Below are positions 35,375 to 51,466 of a stretch of DNA of 64,000 nucleotides, one piece after another. Numbering within the stretch: position 1 is the stretch's first letter; every line of letters begins with the position of its first letter. The notes under the pieces are model-generated. The model did not search any database. It was given only the letters and a program-made list of their open reading frames with translations, and had not been told where the DNA came from. Origin of the DNA: Balamuthia mandrillaris (Eukaryota; Discosea; Longamoebia; Balamuthiidae); assembly GCA_031835245.1 (NCBI GenBank), contig JAVKOQ010000038.1:144001-208000 (forward strand), read 5' to 3'. The position numbers and the translations under genes were made by a program.

Positions 35375-36392
35375 AATTTACTATTGCAAAGAGCACAATA
35401 GGGGGGCATGGAAGACGCGGCAAATAGATGGAAAACTCGGGATGAGAGCATTGGGAAAGGTGTTGCCAACAATAAAAAAGGGGCGAGCAGGCGGAAGAAT
35501 TGACGTTTTGCGGCAAACGTCATAGTCTCACAGTCTCACGCACCATCATACTCATCCTTCAGTGTTCCTCCCCCGACCTTTAAAAAGAAATTAGCAATAG
35601 GTCGCCAAAAGGAGAGACCGACCTGAGAATGGAAATATCTGCCCAGCATCTAGAAACCTCGGACAATCTCCCGATACACCTTTCCTATCTCCACCTGGAG
35701 ATTAATTTTTGATCATCAGCTCGTGAACCGGAGGAGAGATTTTGCCAGGATCCATCGAAGTGATTGGAGCTCCCGTAAAATACACATCGCATAAGCATGT
35801 CTTTTTTTGCGCAACTAGGTAAAATAGTAAAAACAACAAAAAAGAAAGGAGGAGAGATATCTCGGAGAAGTGTTTCACTCTTGTAGCGCGGAAGCACGGG
35901 AAGCTTTTTGTCGCTCTCTCTCTTCCTGCCCTCCCATTTGTTCCTTTCCTCCTCCCCTTTACGGATGCACGCACACAAAAAAAAAGAGTTGTGGGAGCTG
36001 GAAAAAGTGTCATCTTGCGCTATTTTATTTTTATTCTCTGTTTGCTTGGTGGTTGGTCGTGACAAAGCACAAGTAACACACAGGGCGCGCGAGAGAGAGG
36101 GGGGAAAAAAAGCGTAGACGTGAAAAAATAATAAAACAACGAGAAGCTCAAAGGTAAGCGGCCATTAGGTTCTTCCCCCCGTGCCCCTCTCTTTGGTTTG
36201 TGGTCTTCCCTTCTTACCGTTTTTTTTTTTCCGTGTGCAAGAAAGCAAGAACCGGAGGGAAAAAAAAAACTAAGTTGCCTTCGTCCGTGGTGGTTTTATT
36301 TTTTTTTTTCCGCTGTTGGACCATTTGTTTGTTGACGTAGGGAAGAGGCGACATCCACTCTATTTATTTCTTTGTCCCCCCCTTCCAGTTGG
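35375..36392. other. 1-kb gap, with leader of the histidine kinase gene
   Basis: The right part (about 36100-36392) looks like the 5' leader of the histidine kinase gene. It has a possible 5'-UTR intron from a GTAAGC donor near 36153 to the acceptor CCTTCCAG ending at 36387. The left part may hold a small minus-strand gene, listed separately. Confidence 0.45.
35702..36065 (-). CDS. Possible small two-exon gene
   Basis: The minus strand has a coding-like terminal exon ending TGAPITSMDPGKISPPVHEL followed by MIKN and a stop at 35702. It is preceded by a roughly 65-nt intron with a good pyrimidine tract and a TTTACCTAG acceptor. The donor at AAGA|GTGAAAC joins in phase to LPVLPRYK upstream. The start is unclear; a frame in the same exon could begin near 36065. 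A competing splice phase would give a shorter tail. The product would be about 90-100 residues with no recognised family. Confidence 0.3.
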
Positions 36393-39300
36393 ATGGGCGC
36401 TTGGGACCCCACAAGCTCCGCTATCTGCTCCTTGGGTTCCGTGCTTGCTTGCACTCTCGGCAGAAAACGCGATATCAACCCGCTCCACTATCCACCAGCT
36501 CAGCCACAAAGACCATCACCATCGCCAGCGCCACCATCAGGATATCCTTCTCACTATCAGCAAGAAGAACCATCACTGTCATCGATAATTGATGGACCCG
36601 AGATGCCTCGAGGCCATCAGCAGGAAGAGGACAGCCAAGGGCTAGCATCCTTGACTTCTCCCCCAGCCCCGCAAATGGAAATGTTTCGTCGTCGACGCTC
36701 TCTCCCCTCGCTTCCTTCTCAGGAAAACTCGTACAACAACTATCATCACAACCAGTCACAATCCTATTCTTCTTCTTCTCCTTCCCCACCTTTTTCTTTT
36801 ACATTTCATGACATCGATGATGGGGATTTGGACTCTGAGCCATTGCAGCCATCAGAGTATGCCGTCCTGCGGTCAGACAGTTTTGACTACCGTGTGGAAG
36901 AGAGGAGTGTGTCCCTTGCATCGGCGGCCGTGACATCTCGCAAGTCAAGCGCCACCTACGAGCAATTCAGTCAACGACAACAACCCCTCTTTGGACTTCG
37001 ACCGAAATCACTTTCACGACGAAGATCAGCCAATGTCTCTTGGACTTCTTCTCTTTCTTCCTCTTCTGCGAAGACGCAGAATCAGATGGAAGAGGACGCG
37101 CAACAAAAACGAGCCTCCTCCTTATTAGGAGCCAAAGCAGATAAGTACTCGATGCTCTTCCGGGCCGAACTGGAAACCACCATCGACCGCTGCCACTTTG
37201 TGATATACTTGGTGTGGCTATTGCATCTCGTCTCTTTTGTCTTGCTTTCCACGGGGCCATTTTGGACGGATGAGGCGAAGGGAAACACGGAGTACCGACG
37301 GGGATTTTTCCCTTGCATGCCAATAGCCATGCAATTGATTTTTCTGTTTGCGGGACTGTTCTCTTCCAGTCAGCTAATTGCAGGTATCTAGTCTGATCTT
37401 ATGTTATTACACCTGTTCTTGCTCCATCCTTTTGCACTATTTTTATTATCCCTCCTCTTTGTTATTCTTCCTTTTTTAAACAACCGGCGGCTTACCTTTC
37501 TTTTGCTTGTCGCACTGCGCTTTTAGGCAAGCACGACAAGCCGACCATTCATAAACTTGTTCGAGCCGCAACGCCGTTTCTCTGCATAACTATGCAATTT
37601 CAGTGCAACCATCTAGCACAACAAGAGATAGCAGAGTACATTTTCCCCTTTTGCCGCTGGTTACTCAACGGCAGCTACTTTTACTTCCACTCCATCTCCT
37701 CACTCCTCATCTTCGATTCCTTCCATTGCTTTGGAGCTACTGCTGGGATTGGAATTGGTGCCTTTGTAGCCTTTTGGCTCACCTTGCTACAAAGTCTCTT
37801 CTCCCTCCCTCAGACCCAACACAACGCGCTCACTCTCCTCTTTTCGCCGGAAGTAGGGTACGCTTTATTTCATTCCGCAGTAATATTCTATTGCCTTTGG
37901 GTTCTAACATTTTGTTGCAATGCATATGATAGTCCCCTTATACCTGCGATTGTAGTCGGCCTGTGCATGATGCAGTCTCGCACGATGAACACGACCTTTG
38001 AAGCCCTTAAGATGGCCAAAATTGAGGCCCAAAAGGCCAACTACACCAAATCCCTCTTCCTTGCCAACATGTCCCACGAGCTGCGCACCCCTCTCAACGG
38101 TATCATCGGCATGACGGAGACCCTCACCAACTCTACCAATCTCGCCTCCAACGAGCAACAGGACTGCGTCAAAGTGGCTCGTTCCTGTGCCAACAAGCTC
38201 TACCGAAAGATCAACAACATTTTGGAGTTCACCACTATTGAGGGAGGCAGTCTTTCCCTGGACCACGTGCCCTTCCACCTGCCTGACCTCATCAAGCAGG
38301 TCATACTTGACGCTGCCGCTGTACACACCAGCAAGAAAAAAGGCATTCGCTTCCAGTGCAACTTGGAAGGACTGGTTCCGAGAACTGTTTTGGGAGATCC
38401 CATTCGCTTGCGCCAGGTTCTCTGGAATCTAGTTACCAACGCCATCAAGTTTACTCCCTCTGGCGGCCGTGTGGAAGTGTTCTGCAGGGCCAAAGCCAAC
38501 TACAAGCATGAAGCAAACTTCAACGAATTTAGAAACGAGAGCGGAAGTGGGAACGAAAGCGAAACAGAGAGAAGGGAAGAGGAGAACAGTGTGAAGAGGA
38601 GGAGAAGGAGAGCGGGAAAGCCGGTACTTTTGGAATTTGAGGTTAGGGACACGGGGATTGGCATCTTGCCAGAGGCCATGGGGCGCCTCTTCCGGCCGTT
38701 CACTCAGGCGGATGCCAGCACTACACGCAAATATGGCGGCACAGGGTTGGGGTTGTGCATTTGTAAATCGATTGTTGAGAAGATGGAGGGTGATATCAGC
38801 GTTTGCAACAACGTAACTGGGGAAAACGGCACGAGTTTCTTCTTCACCATCAAACTTCAAGTTCCTGATGTGGAAGAAGAAGACGAAGAAGAAGAAGAAG
38901 AAGAAGAAGAGGAGAGGGGAAGAAAGCGAGCAAGCAAGGAACGAAAGTGTACAGGAAGGAGGAACTCCAGGCGGACTTAGTGGCCTCAGCGATGACGAAA
39001 TAGAAGAAGAGGAAGAAGAAAAAGAAGAAGGAGGAGTAGCAGAAGATAAAAATAAGGAACAGAAAGAACGATCAATTATGGAATGTAATGGCGTGGTACA
39101 TTCATCGCCTTTCTTGCAACGCTGTATCGAACCAACTTCTGATAGAAGGGCAGATGAAGAGCAACCTCAGCGCACCAAAACTACCACCAACACACCAACA
39201 GCAGAGACTGAAGAGCGAAACGCTCTTTCCTCTGCTTCTTCTTCGATTCTTCGGATTCTTCTCGTGGAAGACAACAAGGTCAATCAGATGGTGACCAAGC

Positions 39301-40004
39301 GGATGCTGCACCAGCTCTACGGAATGGGCTCCCATCCTCTCGAAGTGGACGTTGCCGTCAACGGGGAAGAAGCCGTCAAGATTCTTACCACCGCCACTCA
39401 CCCTCATCGGCACCTCACATCCATTCCACCCAACACACATCATCATCGTCCTCACTGCAGCTGTTATTCGTTGGTGTTGATGGACATACAAATGCCGGTG
39501 ATGGACGGGGTGGAGGCCACAGAGCTGATAAGACGGGCAAACGTGGCGCGGCCCGATGGGCAGTATTTGCCCATCATCGCGCTCACCACGCACGTCTTTC
39601 CGGAGGAGAAACGCCAGTTTTTGGCGGCAGGGATGGATGACCTCATTGCGAAACCGATGCGGAAGTCACAAGTGGAGAGCGTGTTGCGGCTGTGGCTCCC
39701 GGACTTGTATATTACTGATAGGAACGAGTTTGACGGCGGAGAGAGCAAGGAAAAACAACAACAGCAAGATGAAGAACAGGATAAAGGAAAGGAGAAAAAG
39801 AAGAAGAGGAGGAGGAGGAGAGGAGCTGCACGAAGCACAGGATGTGTTGTTTTTAAGCAAACAACAAACATAATTATCGATATTTATGCCATATATATAC
39901 TCAATTATTACAACTTATTAAATTTATTTCGAAATATCGATGCAACATTGTTTTTTCCAACATTATTGTACCTATCCCCGATTATCGATGATACTATTTT
40001 TTAA
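36393..40004 (+). CDS. Membrane hybrid histidine kinase with receiver
   Basis: Two-component sensor. The N-terminal 250 residues are Ser/Pro/Gln-rich and presumably cytosolic. About six membrane spans follow (for example VIYLVWLLHLVSFVLL, IAMQLIFLFAGLF, GIGIGAFVAFWLTLL, LFHSAVIFYCLWVLTF), with an intron at 37384-37526. The kinase core has the H-box MSHELRTPLNGIIGM with phospho-accepting His, the N-box LRQVLWNLVTNAIKFTPSGG, G1 DTGIGI and G2 GGTGLGLCI. The receiver has ILLVEDNKVNQM, the phospho-Asp in VLMDIQMPVMDGVEAT and the conserved Lys in AKPMRKSQ. The kinase frame stops at 38980, and the receiver lies in another frame that is open from 38868. They join only if an 85-nt segment (38870-38954) is spliced out or the GAA run there hides an indel. 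The receiver frame then runs into AT-rich sequence before stopping at 40004. Confidence 0.85.
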
Positions 40005-40057
40005 AAAATTTTTCGAAGAAGAAAAACAATTTTTTTGTTGTGTGATTCAAAGGGGAG
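39865..40057. promoter_or_regulatory. AT-rich 5' region of the HELLS gene
   Basis: Contains TTATCGATATTTA (39883), TTTCGAAATATCGA (39927) and GATTATCGATGA (39979), which resemble elements in other 5' regions of the window. It overlaps the extreme C-terminal codons of the receiver frame. Promoter role is inferred. Confidence 0.4.
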
Positions 40058-42818
<2,761 letters not shown>

Positions 42819-43112
42819 CCGGTCTCTTCTTTCGAACGAACACGTCAGCCAACTTATCTACCAAAGATCAGATCCGTAAATACATCCCATGACGTCGTGG
42901 CAACAACAATAACCATGACGTCGTGATGTTTTGCGTTTTCCCGCCCTTTTTTTCGCAGAAAGAAAGAAAAGAGGTGAAAAAGAAATGTGTGGCGGCAACA
43001 CAAGAGAGAGAGATGAATCCGCGAAAAGATGAACCCCAGAGTTATATTTATTTCAATTTTTTTAAAAAAAAAACAAAGAAGAAGAGTCTAAAATTAAACC
43101 TAAATAATAAGA

Positions 43113-44668
43113 ATGGATAGCACGCAGCCCACAACCAGAAGGCAAATATGGGGAGGCATCACCAGCCGAACGGACCTGTTTGCAGAGATTCTCAGGCGAG
43201 GTTCTGCCGCCCGCGACGCTTCCTCCTCCGCCACTTCCGACGCCACAGCACCTGCTACGACGACGACAAGTGCCACCACGAAGACCAAACGAGCCATCAA
43301 AGGGTTTCATGCTGCCCCTTCAGGGGCATTGCTGCTGCTGAGCCCTCTTCCAGCCGACAAACACCAGGAAGCTGAGGCAGAAGAGACCGGTCTCGCTTCA
43401 TTGGCTTCGTTGCAGGATACTTGCCTCCACTTCTTCCTGGATGCACTGGTGGATGGCGGAGAGACGCCTCGTAGCTCCATCGTAGCAGCGGCCGTGGCTC
43501 GCCTGGGCGTGGACCTGAGGCTGCGTCTCCTGGAAATGCTGGTCGAGCTGAGGGCTGTCACCGATGAAGCGCTTGACCTCTTGTTGGATGCTTCTCTGAA
43601 GCAATTGTCCTTGGCCCGTTGCGTGTTGGTTTCGAACGCTGGTACTTAGTCCTCTGATCCCTTTCGCTCTCTCTCTCTCTCTCTCTCCTCTCCTTTCTCT
43701 CTCTCTCTCCTTTCTCTCTCTCCCTCCCTCTCCCCTTGCTCTCTCTCCCTTCTCTCTCTCTCTCCCTCTCTTCCTCTGCTCTGCTCTGTTTCCTTCTCTC
43801 TTCTAAGGTATGAGCATAAAAGGATTGGAAGCTATAGCGAAGAGGTGTCCCAACATGGAAGACCTCAATTTGGCGCAGCTGCATCGCCCGACGGTGGACG
43901 GCCTGCTCAGCCTTCTTAGTGGCTGCCCTCGCTTGCACTGCTTGCAGTTGGCCGGATGGCAGCAACTAGATGACCATACACTATCTCAGCTGCTGGCGGA
44001 GGCACAACGAACAGGTCACAGAACCACTCTAACTGCTCTCACTTTGAAGAACACGGGCATTACTTCCAAGGGTTTAAGCTTATTGGCAGGCAGCAATGGC
44101 ATTGTTGACCGCTCGGTTGCAAGTGGCGGAGAGAAGGTTGACGATGGTGAGGCCTCTTCTATTCCCCTTCCGAACTTGGAGGTAATAGATCTTAGATGGT
44201 TGAAGGATTGGGATGGAGAAACGGTGGCGGCCGTAGCAAGGCAGTGCAAGAAGCTGCATTCCATCGACGTGGCCTGGTGCAGCAACATTGTGGATGACTC
44301 GTTGCTTGATAGGCTTGGCAAGGTATATCACTTTTGTTGTTTTTGTGCTTTGTTACCTCTCCTTTCTTCCCCACCATCCAATCTCTTCTCCCTTTTCTTT
44401 CACCGTCTCCATAAGCTTTCTTCTCACTCTCGCCAAAACAAAAAGGCATTCGGAGAGCGATTGCAACACATCAACCTGGAGATGTGCTTCTCTATCTCGG
44501 ATGCAGGTGTGGACAGCTTGTGCCAATATTGCCCAAACCTGAAGCACTTGCGATTGAAGAACTGCCAACACTTGACGGACCAATCCTTGTATGCTATCGG
44601 CAGATTTTGCAAGTCCCTCGTTGCTTTAAACATTTCAGGTACTATTCTTCTTTCTTTCTTTTTCTCTC

Positions 44669-44706
<38 letters not shown>

Positions 44707-45056
44707 CTCTCTTTCAGTTTCTCATACCACCACCAACAATAGGATGTACCGGTTGTACATGGGAAGGAGTGAAAGCCATCCTTCGCAGCAACGGCCCTTC
44801 CATCCAGGCTCTCAGTCTCCTCGGTGTAAACCTCTTATCCTCCTCTTCGCAAGAGGAAATGCTCTCCCACTTGTTATCCTCCTGTCCCGCCCTCAAAGCG
44901 CTGGACTTGCCAGGGGAGGAGGATCACCAACCCCTCTGCGAGGAGCGCGGGGTGTACGTGGTGAGGAGAAACCAGCTGAGGGGCGGCCCGGATTTCACCC
45001 ACCCTCTCCTGGACTATTCGGTGTATGACAGTGAGACTCCTGTCACCACCATTTGA
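43113..45056 (+). CDS. Leucine-rich-repeat protein (AMN1/FBXL-like)
   Basis: Four exons (43113-43642, about 43809-44320, 44446-44638, about 44742-45056). The N-terminal 170 residues are Ala/Thr-rich, then helical. The rest is Cys-containing LRRs of the FBXL/AMN1 type: LEAIAKRCPNMEDLNLAQL, LLSGCPRLHCLQLAGW, LEVIDLRWLKDWDGETVAAV, LHSIDVAWCSNIVDDSLLDR, LQHINLEMCFSISDAGVDSL, LKHLRLKNCQHLTDQSLYAI and LVALNIS. No clear F-box is seen. Such repeats are protein-binding scaffolds, often in ubiquitin ligases, but without an F-box the partner is unknown. Introns hold CT repeats on the sense strand (43668-43800 and 44669-44712). Confidence 0.85.
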
Positions 45057-45591
45057 TGACCTCCTTTGTAAGACCAACACCACACACACTTTTCAACTGA
45101 GAGTCAGAGAGAAGCAAGGCAATTTCTTTTGTAGTATGATAAAGACTCGTGTTAAACTTTAAACGATGAGTAGAATGAAGAAGAACATTCGCCACCATTC
45201 TAGGACCTTCTTCTCCTCAACCAGGAGAATGGATGATGTGCGAATGTTGTGGGAGATCATCGGTCGGAGCAGCTTAAGTCCACAAGACCATATGCACGAA
45301 CAGCCAAGCGGACTGTGCTCAAGCAAAAGACAAGCAAAGAAGACCGGGTAAACTTATGTTTACGATCGTACAGGCACGTGGTGCAAAAGCATCTGCGCCA
45401 ACAGACCAGTCTCACATGAGGTGATGGTCCAAGTCTCCCGGTACGTCCAGAGCTTTCAGCGTTGAACAAGAAGACAATACGTTGAAAAGAACGTATTCCA
45501 ACAAGGCGTGTAGGTTGTGCGACGAAATCAGCTGCGGATTTGTGGCGTGTGTGGCCAACATACTTCCGATATCTCCATTTGTAGTTGCGAC
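45057..45591. other. Convergent intergenic region with a hairpin
   Basis: No gene supported. It lies between two convergent stops. It contains a 9-bp perfect inverted repeat, AACATTCGC (45184-45192) and GCGAATGTT (45240-45248), enclosing an inner hairpin TTCTCCT-CAACC-AGGAGAA (45211-45229). Confidence 0.5.
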
Positions 45592-47436
45592 TTACTTTTT
45601 ATTTGATGTTCCAAAAAGTTCGTCAAATATCTGTGAGACTTTTTTAGTATTCTGTATTTCCACCTCCTGTGCCGCTCTTCCTGCTCGCTCTGTATCGTTA
45701 CCATCGTTGGCCAGCAAAGGCCTCATCGCCACATCCATGCTGTTGAGCAGTGTTTCCGCCTCCTTCCCTCTTCCCGTCCTACCCAACAAATCCACCATGC
45801 GGTTGTAATGCTCCGCTGCGGGTTGCACAGCATGCTTCTCTCTCATGGCGGCAAAGCAGGATGCGCCCTCCTCCACTAGTCTTGCCTGGTTGTATGCATT
45901 CAGCAATTTGAAGGTGATGACATCAGGCTGCATGCCTTGTTGCAGCATGTCATCAAACGTAGCTAGTGCTTTTCTCTCTTGACCATTCCCTCCATATGCA
46001 GCAATCATTGAGTTCCATGTCACTATATTCCGTTCCTTCATCTCCTGGAACACAGCACGTGCATCCTCCACCTGCCCGCACTTGCCATACATGCTGATCA
46101 GGGCGTTTGACAGAACCACATCGGGAAGGAAGCGTTGGCGGAGGAGCTGAGCGTGCACCTGTTTGCCCACCTCCAAGTCCTTCTCTGTTGCACAGGCCTT
46201 CAGCACACTGCTGAAGGTGAAAGCATCTGGTGCCACACTTGCCTGCTGCATCTGATGAAACAGCGCCAGGGCCTTCTTTCCCTCTCCAAAATTTGTTTCT
46301 GCTGTAATCATTGAGTTCCACGTCTCCACGTTGCGTTCCTTCATCTCTTGGAACACAGCACGTGCATCCTCCACCTGCCCGCACTTGCCATACATGCTGA
46401 TCAGGGCGTTTGACAGAACCACATTGGGAAGGAAGCGTTGGCGGAGGAGCTGAGCGTGCACCTGTTTGCCCGTCTCCAAGTCCTTCTCCGTTGCACAGGC
46501 CTTCAGCACAACACTGAAGGTGATGGTGTTAGGTGCCACGCCTGCCTGCTGCATCTGATGAAACAGCGCCAGGGCCTTCTTTCCCTCTCCAAAATTTGTT
46601 TCTGCTGTAATTATTGAGTTCCACGTCGTAAAATCCCGTTCCTTCATCTCTTGGAACACAGCACGTGCATCCTCCACCTGCCCGCACTTGCCATACATGC
46701 TGATCAGGGCGTTTGACAGAACCACATTGGGAAGGAAGCGTTGGCGGAGGAGCTGAGCGTGCACCTGTTTGCCCACCTCCAAGTCCTTCTCTGTTGCACA
46801 GGCCTTCAGCACACTGCTGAAGGTGAAAGCATCTGGTGCCACACTTGCCTGCTGCATCTGATGAAACAGCGCCAGGGCCTTCGACCCATGGCCACGCTGT
46901 GTGTAGGTTTGGATTAAGGCATTCCAAACCCCTACCTCCTGCTTCTCCACCGCCTGCTTTGGCATCTCATCAAACACTGCACTATCTAGATCCACTCTCC
47001 CACACCTCCCATAGGTGCTAATGAGGGTGGCAGCCGAGGAGCCAAGAGCGGGCTTGGTAGAAAACTTTGGGCGAGAAGGAGAGAGGCTGAGGAGGTGGGC
47101 GTGCAGCCGCTGGCAGACCAACAAGGCTTGCTCTTCTCTGCACCGCTTGAGCAGGTCCGTGTAGGCCTTATCCTTTGCTCGTACGGCTGCCCTTTCCATC
47201 TCCTCCAGCACAGCGCTCACTGCCGTCTCCTCAAGGCGGCCGGCTGCTTTTGCCAGCTTTTGTAGCTGCTGGGTGAAGTTCCGGCTCGCCCGTGCCTCCG
47301 CCTGGCTTTCTCCTTCTCCCGTGCTTGCCGTCCCACGGTTCCGCGTCTTGGCTTTGCTTCTTCTCTTCTGCTTTCGTTGGTCAGGTGTTTGGGTGTCTGT
47401 GGACAGGTGTGAGCAACAACGACAGAAAAAAGACAA

Positions 47437-47472
<36 letters not shown>

Positions 47473-47628
47473 AAAAGAGAGCGTACCGTGTAAGCGGAAG
47501 GAGGTGTGATATTTACAGGAAGGAGGCGCAAGGGAGAGATGGTGACCACCAGGTACTAGCGCCAACCGCAGCCACCGTTGCATTGGGAAGGGCTTTGGAT
47601 GGTCCATCGCTCTGGGCAGCCGCAACAT
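45592..47628 (-). CDS. PLS-class pentatricopeptide-repeat protein
   Basis: Probably a mitochondrial RNA-binding protein. Exon 1 (47628 to about 47485) encodes a basic N-terminus (MLRLPRAMDHPKPFPMQRWL) suited to import. The rest is one exon. It carries a coiled region (LQKLAKAAGRLEETAVSAVL), then repeats in the plant PLS order: P (TWNSIITAETNFGEGKKALA), L (TFSSVLKACATEKDLEVGKQ) and S (VVLSNALISMYGKCGQVEDA). Three nearly identical 101-residue modules lie at about 46916-46614, 46613-46311 and 46310-46008. It ends with an E1-like segment, AEHYNRMVDLLGRTGRGKEA, and then a short unrelated tail. PLS-E proteins act in organellar C-to-U editing in plants, usually with a DYW deaminase domain. No DYW, HxE or CxxC deaminase motif is present here. 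Confidence 0.92.
46008..46916 (-). repeat. Three near-identical 303-bp PPR modules
   Basis: Within the PPR gene, a 303-bp unit occurs three times in tandem with few base differences, including silent sites; segments such as the one encoding LSNALISMYGKCGQVEDARA are almost unchanged. The period is visible from recurring GAGTTCCACG at about 46009, 46312 and 46615. Confidence 0.93.
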
Positions 47629-47822
47629 CTTTTCGTTTTTTCTTGTGTCTTTCTTTGCGATATTTTTTCTTCCTATTCAATTATTATTGTTATTATTTGA
47701 TATTCTACTTGCGTATGGACCAATGCAAATTCATACTTCCTCTAGATCTCACAAGATCCCAGAAAATCGACAGAAAATAGTAACAAAAAGAAAGAAGAAA
47801 AATATTATCGAAAAGAAGAAAA

Positions 47823-47878
<56 letters not shown>

Positions 47879-47890
47879 GAGAGAGAAACC
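47629..47890. promoter_or_regulatory. Bidirectional promoter region, PPR and xylulokinase
   Basis: 262 bp between two divergent starts. It is AT-rich around 47650-47720 (GCGATATTTTTTC, TTTGATATTC). It has an ATATTATCGAAAAG element near 47802 and a (GA)n run at 47826-47873 that forms the leader immediately before the xylulokinase ATG. Confidence 0.45.
47826..47873 (+). repeat. (GA)n run in the xylulokinase leader
   Basis: About 23 GA dinucleotides lie immediately upstream of the ATG at 47891. GA is on the sense strand, opposite to the intronic repeats. Confidence 0.95.
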
Positions 47891-50346
<2,456 letters not shown>

Positions 50347-50372
50347 ACTACATAATGAAAGAATACAAGCTT

Positions 50373-51183
50373 TTAAGCAAGAGTTGGAGCGCCGCAAGAA
50401 GGACAGAATCGACCTTGTGGCAAAAGACTTGTTCCACACTGACCACAAAACTTTGCTCCTCCCCCACTCATCGACAAAGAAGATGGAGAGGAAGAATAAG
50501 AAGGCGCAGAGGAGTAAGAAGGCGCAGAAGAATAAGATGGAGGCGATGAAGAATAAGAAGCAGGCGCAGAGGAGGTCAAGGCAGAACGCTCAGCAGCCTC
50601 TTTCTCTCTCTTCTTTTGCTCTTTCTTCAGCTTCTTCTCCCGCTTCTTGCGGTCCTCCTCCTCCGCCTGCTTCTCCAGCCAATCCCCCAGCTTGTGTAAC
50701 TTCTTGCCCAACGCTTTGGAGGCATTTCCGCCACCTCCATCGCTCTCTTTTTTGTAAGAAGAAGAAGGAGAAGAAGACGAAGAAGATGGAGAGGAAGAAG
50801 AAGAGGATGGAGAGGAGGAAGAAGAGTTATTGACGAGCTTGCCGGTGAGCTTGAATTTGGGTTTGGGGATCTTGTTGCTGCTGCTGCTGCTTTTGGAAGA
50901 GCTCCAGCCGGAGGGAGACTTGGTGGTGTAGGTGGTTTGCTGCTTGGCCGTTTTGAGCTCTCCGGAACCGGTCGTGCCCACGCTATACCTGTTTGTTTTT
51001 TTTGAAAGCATCAAAAAAATATGCATAGAAAAGTTTGACTAAAGGTTATTTTTTTTAAAAAAAAAAAAGTAAAGAGGAGAAAAACGTGCATGGCGTTGTT
51101 GCCATAGCCGTAGCCAGAGGCAGAGTTGGCACCGACGGAAGCGCCCGTTCTTCGGAAGCCTGTGTTCTCTTGCGCCGCTCTCA
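50373..51183 (-). CDS. Basic, Ser-rich zinc-ribbon protein
   Basis: Family not recognised. Exon 1 starts MRAAQENTGFRRTGASVGAN at 51183 and ends NNAMH. A roughly 50-nt intron, with acceptor TTTAG, joins in phase to SNFSMHIFLML. The middle has Ser/Lys-rich and Ser/Pro runs and a charged helix (KLHKLGDWLEKQAEEEDRKK). Near the C-terminus are tandem SYSSAP-type repeats. It ends with one zinc ribbon, CGQC, a 10-residue spacer and CPSC, of the type used in many small zinc-binding proteins. About 255 residues. It converges on xylulokinase and is head-to-head with the CECR2-like gene. Confidence 0.7.
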
Positions 51184-51466
51184 TGCTATGCTGTTCTCTC
51201 TTTGGTTTGTTTTATTTATTTTTTTATTGTTGGAAATAATTTCGCATTTTATCCTATAATGAATTAAATATCGAATAAATGCTGAATTATTTTCCATATA
51301 TGCACCTTATTGTCGACATTTTCTTAAATATCGAATATTTTACATTCCAATCTAGGATTATCGACATTTTTCACAAGTTTTGATAAATTTCCATTTTATT
51401 CATTTCAAATATCGAATATTGTGAATAAATATTGACCAATTGAAAGAAAAGAAAAGAAAAAAAGAA
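51184..51466. promoter_or_regulatory. Bidirectional promoter with three AAATATCGAATA motifs
   Basis: A 283-bp AT-rich spacer between divergent starts. It carries AAATATCGAATAAAT (51266), AAATATCGAATATTT (51326) and AAATATCGAATATT (51407), plus GTCGACATTTTC and ATCGACATTTTTC. The repeated, evenly spaced motif suggests factor binding; this is inference. Confidence 0.5.

Noticed and set aside
35082-35525. Acidic Glu/Ala-rich open frame
   Set aside because: It is the shifted frame of the RGG-box exon of the TDRD3-like gene, whose frame continues conserved OB-like sequence.
46008-46916. Segmental repeat or transposon terminal repeats
   Set aside because: The 303-bp units are in-frame PPR triplets within one open frame, with no target-site duplications.
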